Below, in pieces: positions 51,959 through 60,414 of a DNA stretch of 64,000 nt. Numbering within the stretch: position 1 is the stretch's first letter; each line of letters starts with the position of its first letter. The stretch comes from an uncultured Collinsella sp. Its GTDB lineage: Bacteria; Actinomycetota; Coriobacteriia; Coriobacteriales; Coriobacteriaceae. The translations under genes and the position numbers were made by a program. The stretch is from assembly GCA_958421275.1 (NCBI GenBank), contig CATZLI010000007.1:68724-132723 (forward strand), in the 5' to 3' direction. Under the pieces are notes generated by a model. That model was not told the origin of the DNA, did not search any database, and saw only the letters and a program-made list of their open reading frames with translations.

Positions 51959-52656
51959 CGGCCAGCCTCCTCGACGATGTTGACGAAGTTCTTAAGGATG
52001 CGCTGACCCAGCGCGGAGGATTTCTCGGGATGGAACTGGCAGCCCCACACGTTGCCATGGCGCACGATGCACGGGAAGCTCCGCGTATAGTGCGTGCGCG
52101 CCAGCACATCGGCGGCATCGGCGTCGTCGGCCACCGCGTAGCTGTGGGTAAAGTACATGTTGGCACCCTCGGCAAAACCAGCAAGCAGCGGATCGGCCGC
52201 GCCGGCGGGCGTCATGTGCACCTGGTCCCAGCCCACGTGCGGCACCTTCAGGCGGCTCGACTCCAAGCGTGTGCACGAGCCGCGCATAATACCCAGGCCA
52301 TCGACCCAGGGACCGCCAGCCTGCTCGGAGGCATCGTCGTCCGCGTCCGCGCCTTCGTCCGCCGGCACGCCCTCGTTGCCGCGCTCAAAAAATAGCTGAA
52401 GGCCCAGGCAGATGCCGAGCAGCGGAGTTCCGGCGGCAACGGCGTCGAGCACGGCCGCCGCCTCGCCGCTTTGGCGCATAAAGACAATCGCGTCATAGAA
52501 CGCGCCCACGCCCGGGATGACCAGGCCGTCGGCGTTGCGGATCTGCTCCGGATCGTCCGACGTGCAGGCGGCGGCACCGGCGCGCGCAAGCCCGCGCACA
52601 ACGCTCGACAAGTTGCCCTTGTGGTAGTCGACCACCACAATCTTCGGTTCGCCCAC
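51955..52656 (-). CDS. hisH: Imidazole glycerol phosphate synthase subunit HisH
   Basis: 233 aa from GTG 52656, which has AAAAGGGAGG 5 nt upstream; a longer frame would run into the palindromic repeat. A class I glutamine amidotransferase that feeds ammonia to HisF. The catalytic triad is Cys in GICLGLQLFFE, and His and Glu in GCQFHPEKSS. An acidic insertion (ADEGADADDDASEQAGG) of ~20 residues follows the nucleophile helix. Confidence 0.95.
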   Translation of the reverse strand: MGEPKIVVVDYHKGNLSSVVRGLARAGAAACTSDDPEQIRNADGLVIPGVGAFYDAIVFMRQSGEAAAVLDAVAAGTPLLGICLGLQLFFERGNEGVPADEGADADDDASEQAGGPWVDGLGIMRGSCTRLESSRLKVPHVGWDQVHMTPAGAADPLLAGFAEGANMYFTHSYAVADDADAADVLARTHYTRSFPCIVRHGNVWGCQFHPEKSSALGQRILKNFVNIVEEAGR

Positions 52657-52681
52657 GCGACCCTCCCTTTTCCCATCATCC

Positions 52682-52739
52682 AAAACCACCACAAAGGGGA
52701 CAGGCACCTTCGTGGTGGTTTTTACCCTTGTGGCGGTTA
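52682..52739. repeat. Palindromic repeat, CCACCACAAA family, inside the his operon
   Basis: AAAACCACCACAAAGG (52682-52697) pairs with 52707-52722 with one mismatch across GGGACAGGCA. A third partial arm follows (CCTTGTGGCGGTTA), whose end contains the hisB stop codon (52737-52739). It fills the 80-bp gap between hisB and hisH. Confidence 0.9.
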
Positions 52740-53324
52740 CAGTGAACCCTTGGTGCTGGGGATGCCCTGCACGCGAGGGTCCAGCTCACAGGCTTGGCGC
52801 ATCGTGCGGCCCACGGCCTTAAAGGCGGCCTCGATAATGTGATGCGAGTTGCCGCCCGCCAGTTCGCGCACGTGCAGAGTGAGCTTGGCGTCGCGCGCAA
52901 AGGCGTAGAAGAACTCGACGGCCAGCTCGGTATCGAAGCTGCCCACGCGCTCAGTCGGTACGGGCAGCTCGCAGTAGGCCTGCCCACGGCCCGAAATATC
53001 AACGGCAGCCATCACAAGCGTCTCGTCCATGGCGATCGCCGCGTCGGCAAAGCGCGTAATGCCCACCTTGTCGCCCAGCGCCTGGCGAAACGCCTCGCCC
53101 AGTACAATACCCGTGTCCTCGACGGTGTGATGCGCATCGACCTCGACGTCGCCCACCGCGTGCACCGTCAGATCGAACAGACCATGGCGGCCAAAAGCGT
53201 TGAGCATGTGGTCGAAAAACGGCACGCCGGTCGAGATATCGCACACGCCAGATCCGTCCAGGTCGAGCTTTACGACAATGTCGGTCTCGCCCGTCTTGCG
53301 GGTTACCTCGGCATAGCGGTCCAT
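52737..53324 (-). CDS. hisB: Imidazoleglycerol-phosphate dehydratase
   Basis: 195 aa, dehydratase only; the phosphatase domain of the enterobacterial fusion is absent. Mn-binding motifs: GVPFFDHMLNAFGRHG, DAHHTVEDTGIVLGEA and LAGGNSHHIIEAAFKA. It starts directly at the hisC stop with GAGGAG in hisC. Its stop codon lies in a palindromic repeat. Confidence 0.97.
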   Translation of the reverse strand: MDRYAEVTRKTGETDIVVKLDLDGSGVCDISTGVPFFDHMLNAFGRHGLFDLTVHAVGDVEVDAHHTVEDTGIVLGEAFRQALGDKVGITRFADAAIAMDETLVMAAVDISGRGQAYCELPVPTERVGSFDTELAVEFFYAFARDAKLTLHVRELAGGNSHHIIEAAFKAVGRTMRQACELDPRVQGIPSTKGSL

Positions 53325-54440
53325 CTACATCTCCTCCTTCACCAGCGCGGCAAACGCTGCCAGCACCTCGTCGTTTTCCTGCGGGGTGCCCACGGTAATG
53401 CGCAGGCAGTCCGCGAGCCCCGGCGCGTAGCTAAAGTCGCGCACCAAAATCGAATACTCGTCGCGCAGACGCTCGCGCACGCGCGTGGCATGCGGCGTGC
53501 GCACGAGCACAAAGTTCGCCGCGCTCGGCCACGCCTCCACGGGCAGACCCTCGGCAGCCATTGCGCGTAGGGCGCACAGCTCGCGCTCGCGCTCAGATGC
53601 AACCTGTGCCACCACGGGTGCGTACGCATCGCGGGCACGTACGCAGGCAAGCGCGGCGGCCTGGCTTAGCACGTTAACCGAGTAGATTTGGCGAATCGCC
53701 GCAAACACATCGATGACCTCGGGCGCCGCGATCACATAGCCCAGACGCGTGCCGGCGGCGCCAAACGCCTTGGACAGCGTATGCAGAATCACCAGGTTGG
53801 GATGCTCGGCGATAAGCCCCTGCGCCGTGGTGGCCGCGCCAAACGAATCGTCCGCAAACTCAACGTAGGCCTCGTCGACCATGACCATGCCGGGGCACGC
53901 ATCGCACAGGGCCGCGACAAAGTCGAGCGGTGCCACATCGCCCGTGGGATTGTTGGGCGAGGTCACGATGGCCAGGTTGCACTCCGGCGCCACGGCGAGC
54001 ACAGCCGCTTGGTCGAGCTCAAAGGTTACCGGATCGCGCCACACATCGCGCACCTCGGTCTGACAAAGCGACGCAAAGAACGCGTACTCGCTAAAGCACG
54101 GCGGGCAGTTGAGCAAGGTCCGTCCCGCGCCGCCAAACGCCAGCAGGTAGTTATAGAGCAACTCGTCGCCGCCGTTGCCCACGCAGATATTCTCGCGAGC
54201 CACGCCATGCCAAGCGGCAAGCTCGTCGCGCAGGTCGTTGGACATGGGATCGGGGTAGCGGTTGAGCGGCGTAGCAGCCAAGGCCGCATCAACCGCCTTG
54301 CGCACGACAGCGGGCACGGGATAGGTGTTCTCGTTGGCCGAAAGATTGATGCGCGTGGGCGTAAAGTTGGGATCATAGGGCTCAATGCCGGCCAGGTAGG
54401 GCTGGACGAGCTCCTTCATGCGCGGCGTGAGTTCGGCCAT
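53325..54440 (-). CDS. hisC: Histidinol-phosphate aminotransferase
   Basis: 371 aa from ATG 54440, one base after the hisD stop, with GAGGAGG in the hisD end. Fold-type I PLP enzyme, imidazole acetol phosphate to histidinol phosphate. Motifs: NLSANENTYP, GNGGDELLYN, SPNNPTGDV, VDEAYVEF and the PLP lysine in HTLSKAFGAAGTRLGY. Confidence 0.95.
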   Translation of the reverse strand: MAELTPRMKELVQPYLAGIEPYDPNFTPTRINLSANENTYPVPAVVRKAVDAALAATPLNRYPDPMSNDLRDELAAWHGVARENICVGNGGDELLYNYLLAFGGAGRTLLNCPPCFSEYAFFASLCQTEVRDVWRDPVTFELDQAAVLAVAPECNLAIVTSPNNPTGDVAPLDFVAALCDACPGMVMVDEAYVEFADDSFGAATTAQGLIAEHPNLVILHTLSKAFGAAGTRLGYVIAAPEVIDVFAAIRQIYSVNVLSQAAALACVRARDAYAPVVAQVASERERELCALRAMAAEGLPVEAWPSAANFVLVRTPHATRVRERLRDEYSILVRDFSYAPGLADCLRITVGTPQENDEVLAAFAALVKEEM

Positions 54441-54441
54441 G

Positions 54442-55878
54442 TTAGGCCTCCTCGCCGGTCGCGCCAACGCCATCCGCGCCCGCAGCCGCCAGGTCAACGC
54501 CCTCGGCAACCGTCGCCACGGCGTCACCCGGCCAAGCGACCTTGGTCAGGTCGGCCGCGGCCAGAGACTCGGCACTCACGGCATCCTCGCCCTGCTCCAG
54601 CACACGGCGACGCAGGGCGGCGGAAAGCGCGTGCGCCCACAGGCCCTCGGCCTCGGCCAGGCGCTGCGTAGCGGGAGCGTCGGAGAGCAGGCCCTCGGGC
54701 GTATAGCAGATGACGCTCGAGCGTTTGACGAACTCCTCCACCGAAAGCGGGTTGGAGAACATGGCGGTGCCGCCGGTCGGCAGCGTGTGATTGGGGCCGG
54801 CAACGTAATCGCCGAGCGGCTCGGAGCTCCACGCACCCACAAAGATGGCGCCGGCGTTGCGGATGCCGCCAAGCAGGCCCATCGCGTCCTTGCAGTGCAG
54901 CTCCAGGTGCTCGGGCGCCACGGTGTTCACCGCCTCGACGGCGGCAGCCATATCGGCGGCCACCACGATGGTGCCCTCGTTATCGAGCGAGGCACGCGTG
55001 ATCTCGGCACGCGGCGACTGCGCCACCAGGATGTCGATACCCGCCTCGACCTCGCGCGCAAACTGCTCGTCGCAGGTCACCAGATAGCAGGCTGCCAGCG
55101 GATCGTGCTCGGCCTGGGCCATCAGGTCGGCCGCGACCACCATAGGCTTGGCCGTGGCATCGGCCAGCACGCAGACCTCGGAGGGGCCGGCGACCATGTC
55201 GATTCCCACGTCGCCCGAGACAATCTGCTTGGCGGCGGCGACAAAGGCGTTGCCCGGGCCGGTGATCTTGTCGACGCGCGGAATGGTCTCGGTACCGTAC
55301 GCCAGCGCGGCCACGGCCTGGGCGCCGCCCACCATATAGATCTCGTCCACGCCGCCGAGCTTTGCCGCGGCGAGCGTGTAGGGGCTGATCAGGCCGTCCT
55401 TTTGCGGCGGGGTCACCATGACCACGCGCTTGACGCCAGCAACCTTGGCGGGAATGGCGTTCATGAGCACCGTGGAGGGATACTGCGCGCGGCCGCCCGG
55501 CACATAGATGCCGGCCGCAGCAAGCGGGGTCACCTTAACGCCGAGCATCGTGCCGTCCGGGCGCGTGGTAAACCAGCTCTGCTCGACCTCACGCTGGTGG
55601 AACTCGCGAATCTGGCGTGCAGCCTTTTCGAGCGCCGCGACAAAGGCCGGATCGAGGCCTTCGAGCGCGGCATCGATCTGCTCCTGCGGCAGGCGAAAAC
55701 TCTGCAGCTCAACACCGTCAAAACGCTGACAGTAATCGCGCACCGCGGCATCGCCGTTGGCGCGCACGTTTGCCACGATATCGCGGGCGGCGTCGACGAT
55801 GTTTTGCGGCAGCACGCCCTTGCGATTGAGCTGATTGGTAACGAGGCGCTCGCCGGGAGCAAGCTTGATGGTCTTCAT
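54442..55878 (-). CDS. hisD: Histidinol dehydrogenase
   Basis: 478 aa, slightly longer than the usual ~430 because of an Ala/Gly-rich C-terminal tail. It oxidises histidinol to histidine in two NAD steps. Motifs: YVPGGRAQYPSTVLMNA, GPGNAFVAAAK, DMVAGPSEV, GAWSSEPLGDYVAGPNHTLPTGG-type loop (zinc His) and ELHCKDAMG. It follows hisZG by 105 bp. Confidence 0.96.
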   Translation of the reverse strand: MKTIKLAPGERLVTNQLNRKGVLPQNIVDAARDIVANVRANGDAAVRDYCQRFDGVELQSFRLPQEQIDAALEGLDPAFVAALEKAARQIREFHQREVEQSWFTTRPDGTMLGVKVTPLAAAGIYVPGGRAQYPSTVLMNAIPAKVAGVKRVVMVTPPQKDGLISPYTLAAAKLGGVDEIYMVGGAQAVAALAYGTETIPRVDKITGPGNAFVAAAKQIVSGDVGIDMVAGPSEVCVLADATAKPMVVAADLMAQAEHDPLAACYLVTCDEQFAREVEAGIDILVAQSPRAEITRASLDNEGTIVVAADMAAAVEAVNTVAPEHLELHCKDAMGLLGGIRNAGAIFVGAWSSEPLGDYVAGPNHTLPTGGTAMFSNPLSVEEFVKRSSVICYTPEGLLSDAPATQRLAEAEGLWAHALSAALRRRVLEQGEDAVSAESLAAADLTKVAWPGDAVATVAEGVDLAAAGADGVGATGEEA

Positions 55879-55983
55879 ATCGGTATCCCCTATCGGTCGA
55901 GGTTATGTTCGAAAAACGAGAGGCCGGGCGGCGGCGCCACTCGACCCGCAGCCCAGACGTTGGGGCGCCCGTGCGTGCTCGCG

Positions 55984-57699
55984 CTATTGTGCCGAGCCCG
56001 CAACGGGCTCAAAATGCTTGTCCTTCACGGCTACCGCCAAGCGATCGGCCAGATTGCGTACGCGCGGATCCAAGCGCGCGGCACCTGGGTTGACGAAGAA
56101 GCGGGCCGTACAGTCCATGATGCGACCGGTGATGACCAGGTCGTTGTCACGCAGCGTGGCGCCCGTGGCGGTAATGTCCACGATGCGGTCGGTCATGCCG
56201 ACGATGGGACCCAGCTCGATGTTGCCGTGCAGCGAAACGATGTCGGCGTTCACGCCGCGCTCGGCATACCAGGCACTCGCGATGCGCGGGTACTTAGTTG
56301 CCACGCGAAGCGACCCGCGGCGGGCATAGTTGCGCTCGGCCTGACCGGCGCGCCACGCAGGCTCCGCCTCGATAAACGTGCACAGGCCATAGCCCAGATC
56401 GACCAGCTGCAGTAGGTTGAGGTCTGCCTCGATAAGCGAATCCCAACCGCAGATGCCGCAGTCGGCACCGCCACAGCCCACAAAGGCGGGCGCGTCGCTG
56501 GGACGCACGATGACAAACTCGATATCGCCGACCGTGCCCTCACCGGCACGTGTGTCGCGACCGCGCACAATCAGGTGACGGCCGGGGTCACGCAGCTCAG
56601 AGATATCCAGGCCCGCGGCCTCGAGCACGTCGAGCGTGTCGGCCTTAAGCGAGCCCTTGGGCACGGCAATGCGCAGCGGACCCTCGTCGCCACGGCCCAC
56701 GGCATGGTCACCATCGGAAGCGGCATCCTCGGCCGAGGTGCGCGCGGCCTCCAGACGCTCGAGCGAAAAGGCGAAGCCCGCCGCCGGTACCTCGATGCCG
56801 CCGCCGAACGCGCCGGTAAAGATGGAGTCGTAACGGCCGCCCGAACCGACCGGGTCAGGCAGGCCGCCGGCATAGGCCTTAAAGACCAGGCCCGTGTAGT
56901 AATCGAAAGAGTTCATGATGGAAAAGTCGAAGGACAGCACCTGGGCGTCCTCGGGAGCCAGGCCCTCGACCAGGGCACGCAGCTCGCGCGTCAGCGGCGC
57001 GACGATACCGGCAGCCTCCAGCAGCGCATCCACGCGGTCGAGCACCTCGGCACCGCCGTGCAGACGCGGCAACTCGCTAATGGCGGCCTTGACGGCATCG
57101 GACTCGGCGCTTGCCGCCACGCGGGCATCGAGGCCCACAAAGTCGTTGGCATGCACGCAGCGCAGGGCCTCGGCAGCCAGCTCACGATCCTCGCATACCG
57201 CGAGCAATTCCTTAAAAGGACGCACGCTGCCTGCGATGATGCGCGCATCGGGAAGTGCCAGCTCACGCACGGCCTCCGCCACCAGCGAAACAATCTCGAC
57301 ATCGCCCGCGGTATCGCCCGCGCCGATAAGCTCAAAGCCCAGCTGCGTAAACTGACGCGAGCCGCCGGCATTGCGCTGACACTCGCGAACCACCGGCGCC
57401 TCGTAGCGCAGGCGCAGGGGCAGGTCGGCCGCGCGCATGCGGGTCGAAACCAGGCGCACGATCGGCAGTGTGTTGTCGGGGCGGACCACCAACAGACGCC
57501 CGTCGTCGTCAAAGAGCTTAAACGGCGTGTCCGCGATGCGGCCGCCTTCCTCAAGCGAACCCTTGTCCTCGAGCAGCGGCGTCTCGACCGGAAGGTAATG
57601 ATGCTCCCTGAAGCAGCCCTTCACCGTCAGCGCAATCTCCTCGCGCGCCTGAGCCTCCTCGGGCAATATGTCCCGGAATCCCCACGGTGTGGCCGTCAT
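55984..57699 (-). CDS. hisG: HisZ-HisG fusion: ATP phosphoribosyltransferase with its regulatory subunit
   Basis: 571 aa. Residues 1 to about 322 are HisZ, the HisRS-like regulatory subunit (TPWGFRDILPEEAQARE, LLVVRPDNTLPIVRL, FTQLGFELIG, YYTGLVFKAY and GSGGRYDSIF). A polar linker (about 323-340) joins it to a short-form HisG (341-571: RIAVPKGSLKADTLDVLE, GADCGICGWDSL, RVATKYPRIA and DITATGATLRDNDL). It makes phosphoribosyl-ATP from ATP and PRPP, the committed step. HisZ and HisG are normally separate subunits of a hetero-octamer. First gene of the his operon, with GAGGAGG upstream. An 11-codon frame from 57728 (MKHSMRRLTR) overlaps its ATG. Confidence 0.95.
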   Translation of the reverse strand: MTATPWGFRDILPEEAQAREEIALTVKGCFREHHYLPVETPLLEDKGSLEEGGRIADTPFKLFDDDGRLLVVRPDNTLPIVRLVSTRMRAADLPLRLRYEAPVVRECQRNAGGSRQFTQLGFELIGAGDTAGDVEIVSLVAEAVRELALPDARIIAGSVRPFKELLAVCEDRELAAEALRCVHANDFVGLDARVAASAESDAVKAAISELPRLHGGAEVLDRVDALLEAAGIVAPLTRELRALVEGLAPEDAQVLSFDFSIMNSFDYYTGLVFKAYAGGLPDPVGSGGRYDSIFTGAFGGGIEVPAAGFAFSLERLEAARTSAEDAASDGDHAVGRGDEGPLRIAVPKGSLKADTLDVLEAAGLDISELRDPGRHLIVRGRDTRAGEGTVGDIEFVIVRPSDAPAFVGCGGADCGICGWDSLIEADLNLLQLVDLGYGLCTFIEAEPAWRAGQAERNYARRGSLRVATKYPRIASAWYAERGVNADIVSLHGNIELGPIVGMTDRIVDITATGATLRDNDLVITGRIMDCTARFFVNPGAARLDPRVRNLADRLAVAVKDKHFEPVAGSAQ

Positions 57700-57734
57700 C
57701 TGGTGAGCCTCCTCATGCTGTGTTTCATATAGAA

Positions 57735-57766
57735 CAGAAGACCGGCATAGCTCCGCCGGTCTTCTG
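57735..57766. terminator. Strong 12-bp hairpin upstream of hisZG
   Basis: CAGAAGACCGGC (57735-57746) pairs with 57755-57766 around an 8-nt loop. On the minus strand it is followed by TTCTATAT, so it may end the PTS/FrlC operon; alternatively it lies at the start of the his leader. A TATGCT box is at about 57775-57780. Confidence 0.5.
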
Positions 57767-57868
57767 GGTACTTTAGCATACTAGAGTGCTTGCGGGGAGA
57801 ATCGTCTCTCACGGCTCACAGCGTATTCATTTGGAAACATAGGGTAGGTTGCCGCAGCCCAACCCCAC

Positions 57869-58705
57869 CTAGGCGCCAATCGCACGACGATACTCTGCCA
57901 TTACCTGCGCATCGGCAGCTGCGGGGTCGGCGAAATAGCGCCCGTCATAGGTCTCGGCCGAAACAACTCCGCGATAGCCGCGCGCCACCAGCCTATCCAG
58001 GTCGGCGCGCATATCGCGGTCGCCGTCACCCCAGGCAAGATGCGTCGTGCCATCTGCCGCAACATCGACAAAATGCACGTGGGCGACATCATCGCCAAGC
58101 AGATCGAAATAATCGTCGATGGTATCCCCTGCCACCGCCATAGCGCCCAAATCCAGACACGCCTTAAGTGCCGGATGATCAACTGCCTCGATCATGCGCT
58201 TCGTGTCGGCCGCCGAGTTTACGATCATCGACTCAACCGGCTGTAGGGCCTCGAGCACCAGTCGCACGCCGCGCCCTCCCGCATGCTCGGCAATCGCACG
58301 CAGCATCGAGGCGCTGCGACCCCACGCGTCCTCGATCGGCTCGTTCAAAAATGCCCAGCCGCTCGAGACCATGACCTGCTCGGCTCCAAGTTCCGCCGCG
58401 ATATCCACAACGTTCTTAAAGTACGCAAGCGTGCGGGTACGCGCCTCATTCCCGCGCGCCGCGATATTCCACGGCTTGGGGTTGTTCTGTTCGGGACAAA
58501 GCCCCACAATCCGAACCCCATACCGCTGCGACAGCTCCCGCACCTGCTCGAGCGAATCGTATCCATGGCAATCGACATACAGATGCATCGCCCCGGTCCA
58601 AAGCTCGCAACACGTGTAGCCCGAGGCCGCTGCCGAAGAAAAGAATTCCTCAAGGTCAAAATAGCGATGGCTGATATTCATGACGGCAAGCTGCGGATAC
58701 TCCAT
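57869..58705 (-). CDS. Sugar isomerase/epimerase, FrlC-like (TIM barrel, xylose isomerase-like)
   Basis: 278 aa from ATG 58705 (AAAGGTGG 5 nt upstream). An AP-endonuclease-2/xylose-isomerase-like barrel. As I recall E. coli FrlC (fructoselysine 3-epimerase), the two share the pattern LxLExLxPxESxxV (here LVLEALQPVESMIV), the metal-site DLGAM region, HVHFVD and a final ARGYRGVVSAE strand. Metal ligands would be the Glu in LVLEAL, Asp in CLDLGA, His in VHFVD and the late Glu in SAETYD. It is last in the operon with an FrlB-like deglycase and a PTS, which supports a role on a ketosamine. A plain ketose epimerase is the alternative. Confidence 0.75.
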   Translation of the reverse strand: MEYPQLAVMNISHRYFDLEEFFSSAAASGYTCCELWTGAMHLYVDCHGYDSLEQVRELSQRYGVRIVGLCPEQNNPKPWNIAARGNEARTRTLAYFKNVVDIAAELGAEQVMVSSGWAFLNEPIEDAWGRSASMLRAIAEHAGGRGVRLVLEALQPVESMIVNSAADTKRMIEAVDHPALKACLDLGAMAVAGDTIDDYFDLLGDDVAHVHFVDVAADGTTHLAWGDGDRDMRADLDRLVARGYRGVVSAETYDGRYFADPAAADAQVMAEYRRAIGA

Positions 58706-58788
58706 CTTGTCCACCTTTCGGCAAAAGGGCGCCGCAGCACAGTGTGCGCGACGCCCCCTCTTACATTATTCTCATTATGACGGATGCC

Positions 58789-59625
58789 CTACTGAACACC
58801 AAGCACTCCAAAGAACGCGCCGGCGATACTCACGAGCAGGATCACGAGCATGATGACCAGCGGATTCATCTTCTTCTTGAGCATGAGATAGACGATTCCA
58901 AACAGCCCCATCGTGACAAAGCCCGGGAAGATTCCGTTGAGCAGCTCGGCCAGCGTCTGAGCACCATCGCCCGCACCGACCATGAGCGGAATGTCCACGG
59001 TGACCATCTCCATGGTCATAGCGCCGATCACCATGGCGCCCATGATAGAGGCCATCTTGACGATCGTGTCCATAATGCCCGATTCCTGGACCTTGCTGAT
59101 CATGTCCGAGCCAAAGCGATACCCCACAAACGTCAGCAGGTAACGGATGATGTAGTGAGGGATATTGAACACGAGCAGGAACAAAATCGGGCCAAGAATA
59201 GAGCCCTGTAGCGCCAGCGACGTGCCGACACCCGTTGCCAAAATTCGCAGCGTGCCCCAGTAGAAGGCATCGCCCACGCCGGACAGCGGCCCCATCAAAG
59301 CAAGCTTGACATTAGAGATCGCGCTCGTGTCAAAGCTATCGTCAGTAGCGTTGACCTCCTCCATTGCAGCGGCGATGGACATGGGGAGCGTCGAGATGTA
59401 CGGTGTGACGTTATAGAGCTCCATATGGCGCTTGAGGGCGGCCTTAAAGTCCGCATCCTGCGGATACAGCTTGCGAAGGATCGGCATAAGGGCCCACATA
59501 AAGCCGATATGGCCCATACGCTCGTAGTTCCAGGAATGCTCATAGGGAATCGAGCGCCAGAACAGCTTCTTAAGGTCTGCGCGGGAAATCAGCCCGTCGT
59601 AAGAAGACTCAAACTTAAAACTCAT
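58789..59625 (-). CDS. PTS mannose/fructose/sorbose family IID component
   Basis: 278 aa from ATG 59625, 11 nt inside the IIC gene. The cytoplasmic N-terminal part shows DLKKLFWRSIPYEHSWNYERM and GFMWALMPILRKLY, the family signature; the C-terminus has the single hydrophobic region GLFGIVYLMLKKKMNPLVIMLV and ends AGAFFGVLG. IID with IIC forms the membrane channel. Its position overlapping IIC makes stoichiometric translation likely. Confidence 0.93.
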   Translation of the reverse strand: MSFKFESSYDGLISRADLKKLFWRSIPYEHSWNYERMGHIGFMWALMPILRKLYPQDADFKAALKRHMELYNVTPYISTLPMSIAAAMEEVNATDDSFDTSAISNVKLALMGPLSGVGDAFYWGTLRILATGVGTSLALQGSILGPILFLLVFNIPHYIIRYLLTFVGYRFGSDMISKVQESGIMDTIVKMASIMGAMVIGAMTMEMVTVDIPLMVGAGDGAQTLAELLNGIFPGFVTMGLFGIVYLMLKKKMNPLVIMLVILLVSIAGAFFGVLGVQ

Positions 59626-60406
59626 CGAACCCACTCCCAATCGCAGGATCCTCGGTTGCCACTGCGGGCTGCTCCGCCTTTTTCTTGTCACCCAAAACCG
59701 TCATCGCGACGACGATGATCGCGGCAAAGATCGCCACGCCCGTCGTGCTAATGCCAAAGTAGGCGACGAGGAAGAAGCCAGCGAAGAAGAACGGCGCCAC
59801 CGTCTTGTTCATAATCATCTGAGCCAGCATTGCAAAACCGAGTGCGGGCAAGAAGGCGGCGGCGACATCCATACCGGTCTGAACGAAATCGGGGATGATG
59901 TTGAGCAGGCTGGCAACAGCATCGGCGCCAAAGAAGAATGCCAGGGGAATAATCAGCAGGCCGCACCAGCTCTGCGCGTAGCCGGCGATGAGCATGTTGC
60001 GCGTGATGGCCTTGGTGTCTCCGTCCTCGACGTTTTTGTCGATACGGTGCACCAGCAGCAGCATCACCGGCTGGCCCAAGGCGGTATCGAGCGCCAGGAC
60101 GATCGTTGCGATAGGAATGCCCAGGGTCAGGGCCGCCGAAGCGTCCGCGCCGGCCTGCATGGCAAGAGATACGCCCAGGATAGTGCCGGAAATCGTATCG
60201 GGTGGGTTATACGCACCGACCGAGATGGCGCCGACCATGGCAAGCTCCATCGTGGCGCCCATAATGGTGCCGGTCACTACATCGCCCATGACAAGGCCAA
60301 CCAGAGGTCCGAGCACGATCGGGCGCTGGAGGTAGCTCGTGCCCGTCAGCCACTCGGAATAGCCCAAAAGGGCAATCAGGAAAATCAGGATTGTCTTGAT
60401 AACCAT
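59615..60406 (-). CDS. PTS mannose/fructose/sorbose family IIC component
   Basis: 263 aa, about seven to eight membrane segments. Family motifs: RPIVLGPLVGLVMGD, GATMELAMVGAISVGAYNPPD and LGIPIATIVLALD. It carries the sugar across the membrane together with IID. It follows IIB by 8 nt. The acidic C-terminal tail is about 20 residues long. Confidence 0.93.
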   Translation of the reverse strand: MVIKTILIFLIALLGYSEWLTGTSYLQRPIVLGPLVGLVMGDVVTGTIMGATMELAMVGAISVGAYNPPDTISGTILGVSLAMQAGADASAALTLGIPIATIVLALDTALGQPVMLLLVHRIDKNVEDGDTKAITRNMLIAGYAQSWCGLLIIPLAFFFGADAVASLLNIIPDFVQTGMDVAAAFLPALGFAMLAQMIMNKTVAPFFFAGFFLVAYFGISTTGVAIFAAIIVVAMTVLGDKKKAEQPAVATEDPAIGSGFDEF

Positions 60407-60414
60407 GACAGCCC

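Noticed and set aside
54418..56415. A 665-codon open frame on the plus strand across hisD and hisZG
   Set aside because: It lies opposite two clear his genes and shows shadow composition with no recognisable motif.
57700..57868. T-box or histidine attenuator upstream of hisZG
   Set aside because: No AGGGTGGNACCGCG-type T-box sequence and no run of His codons is present.
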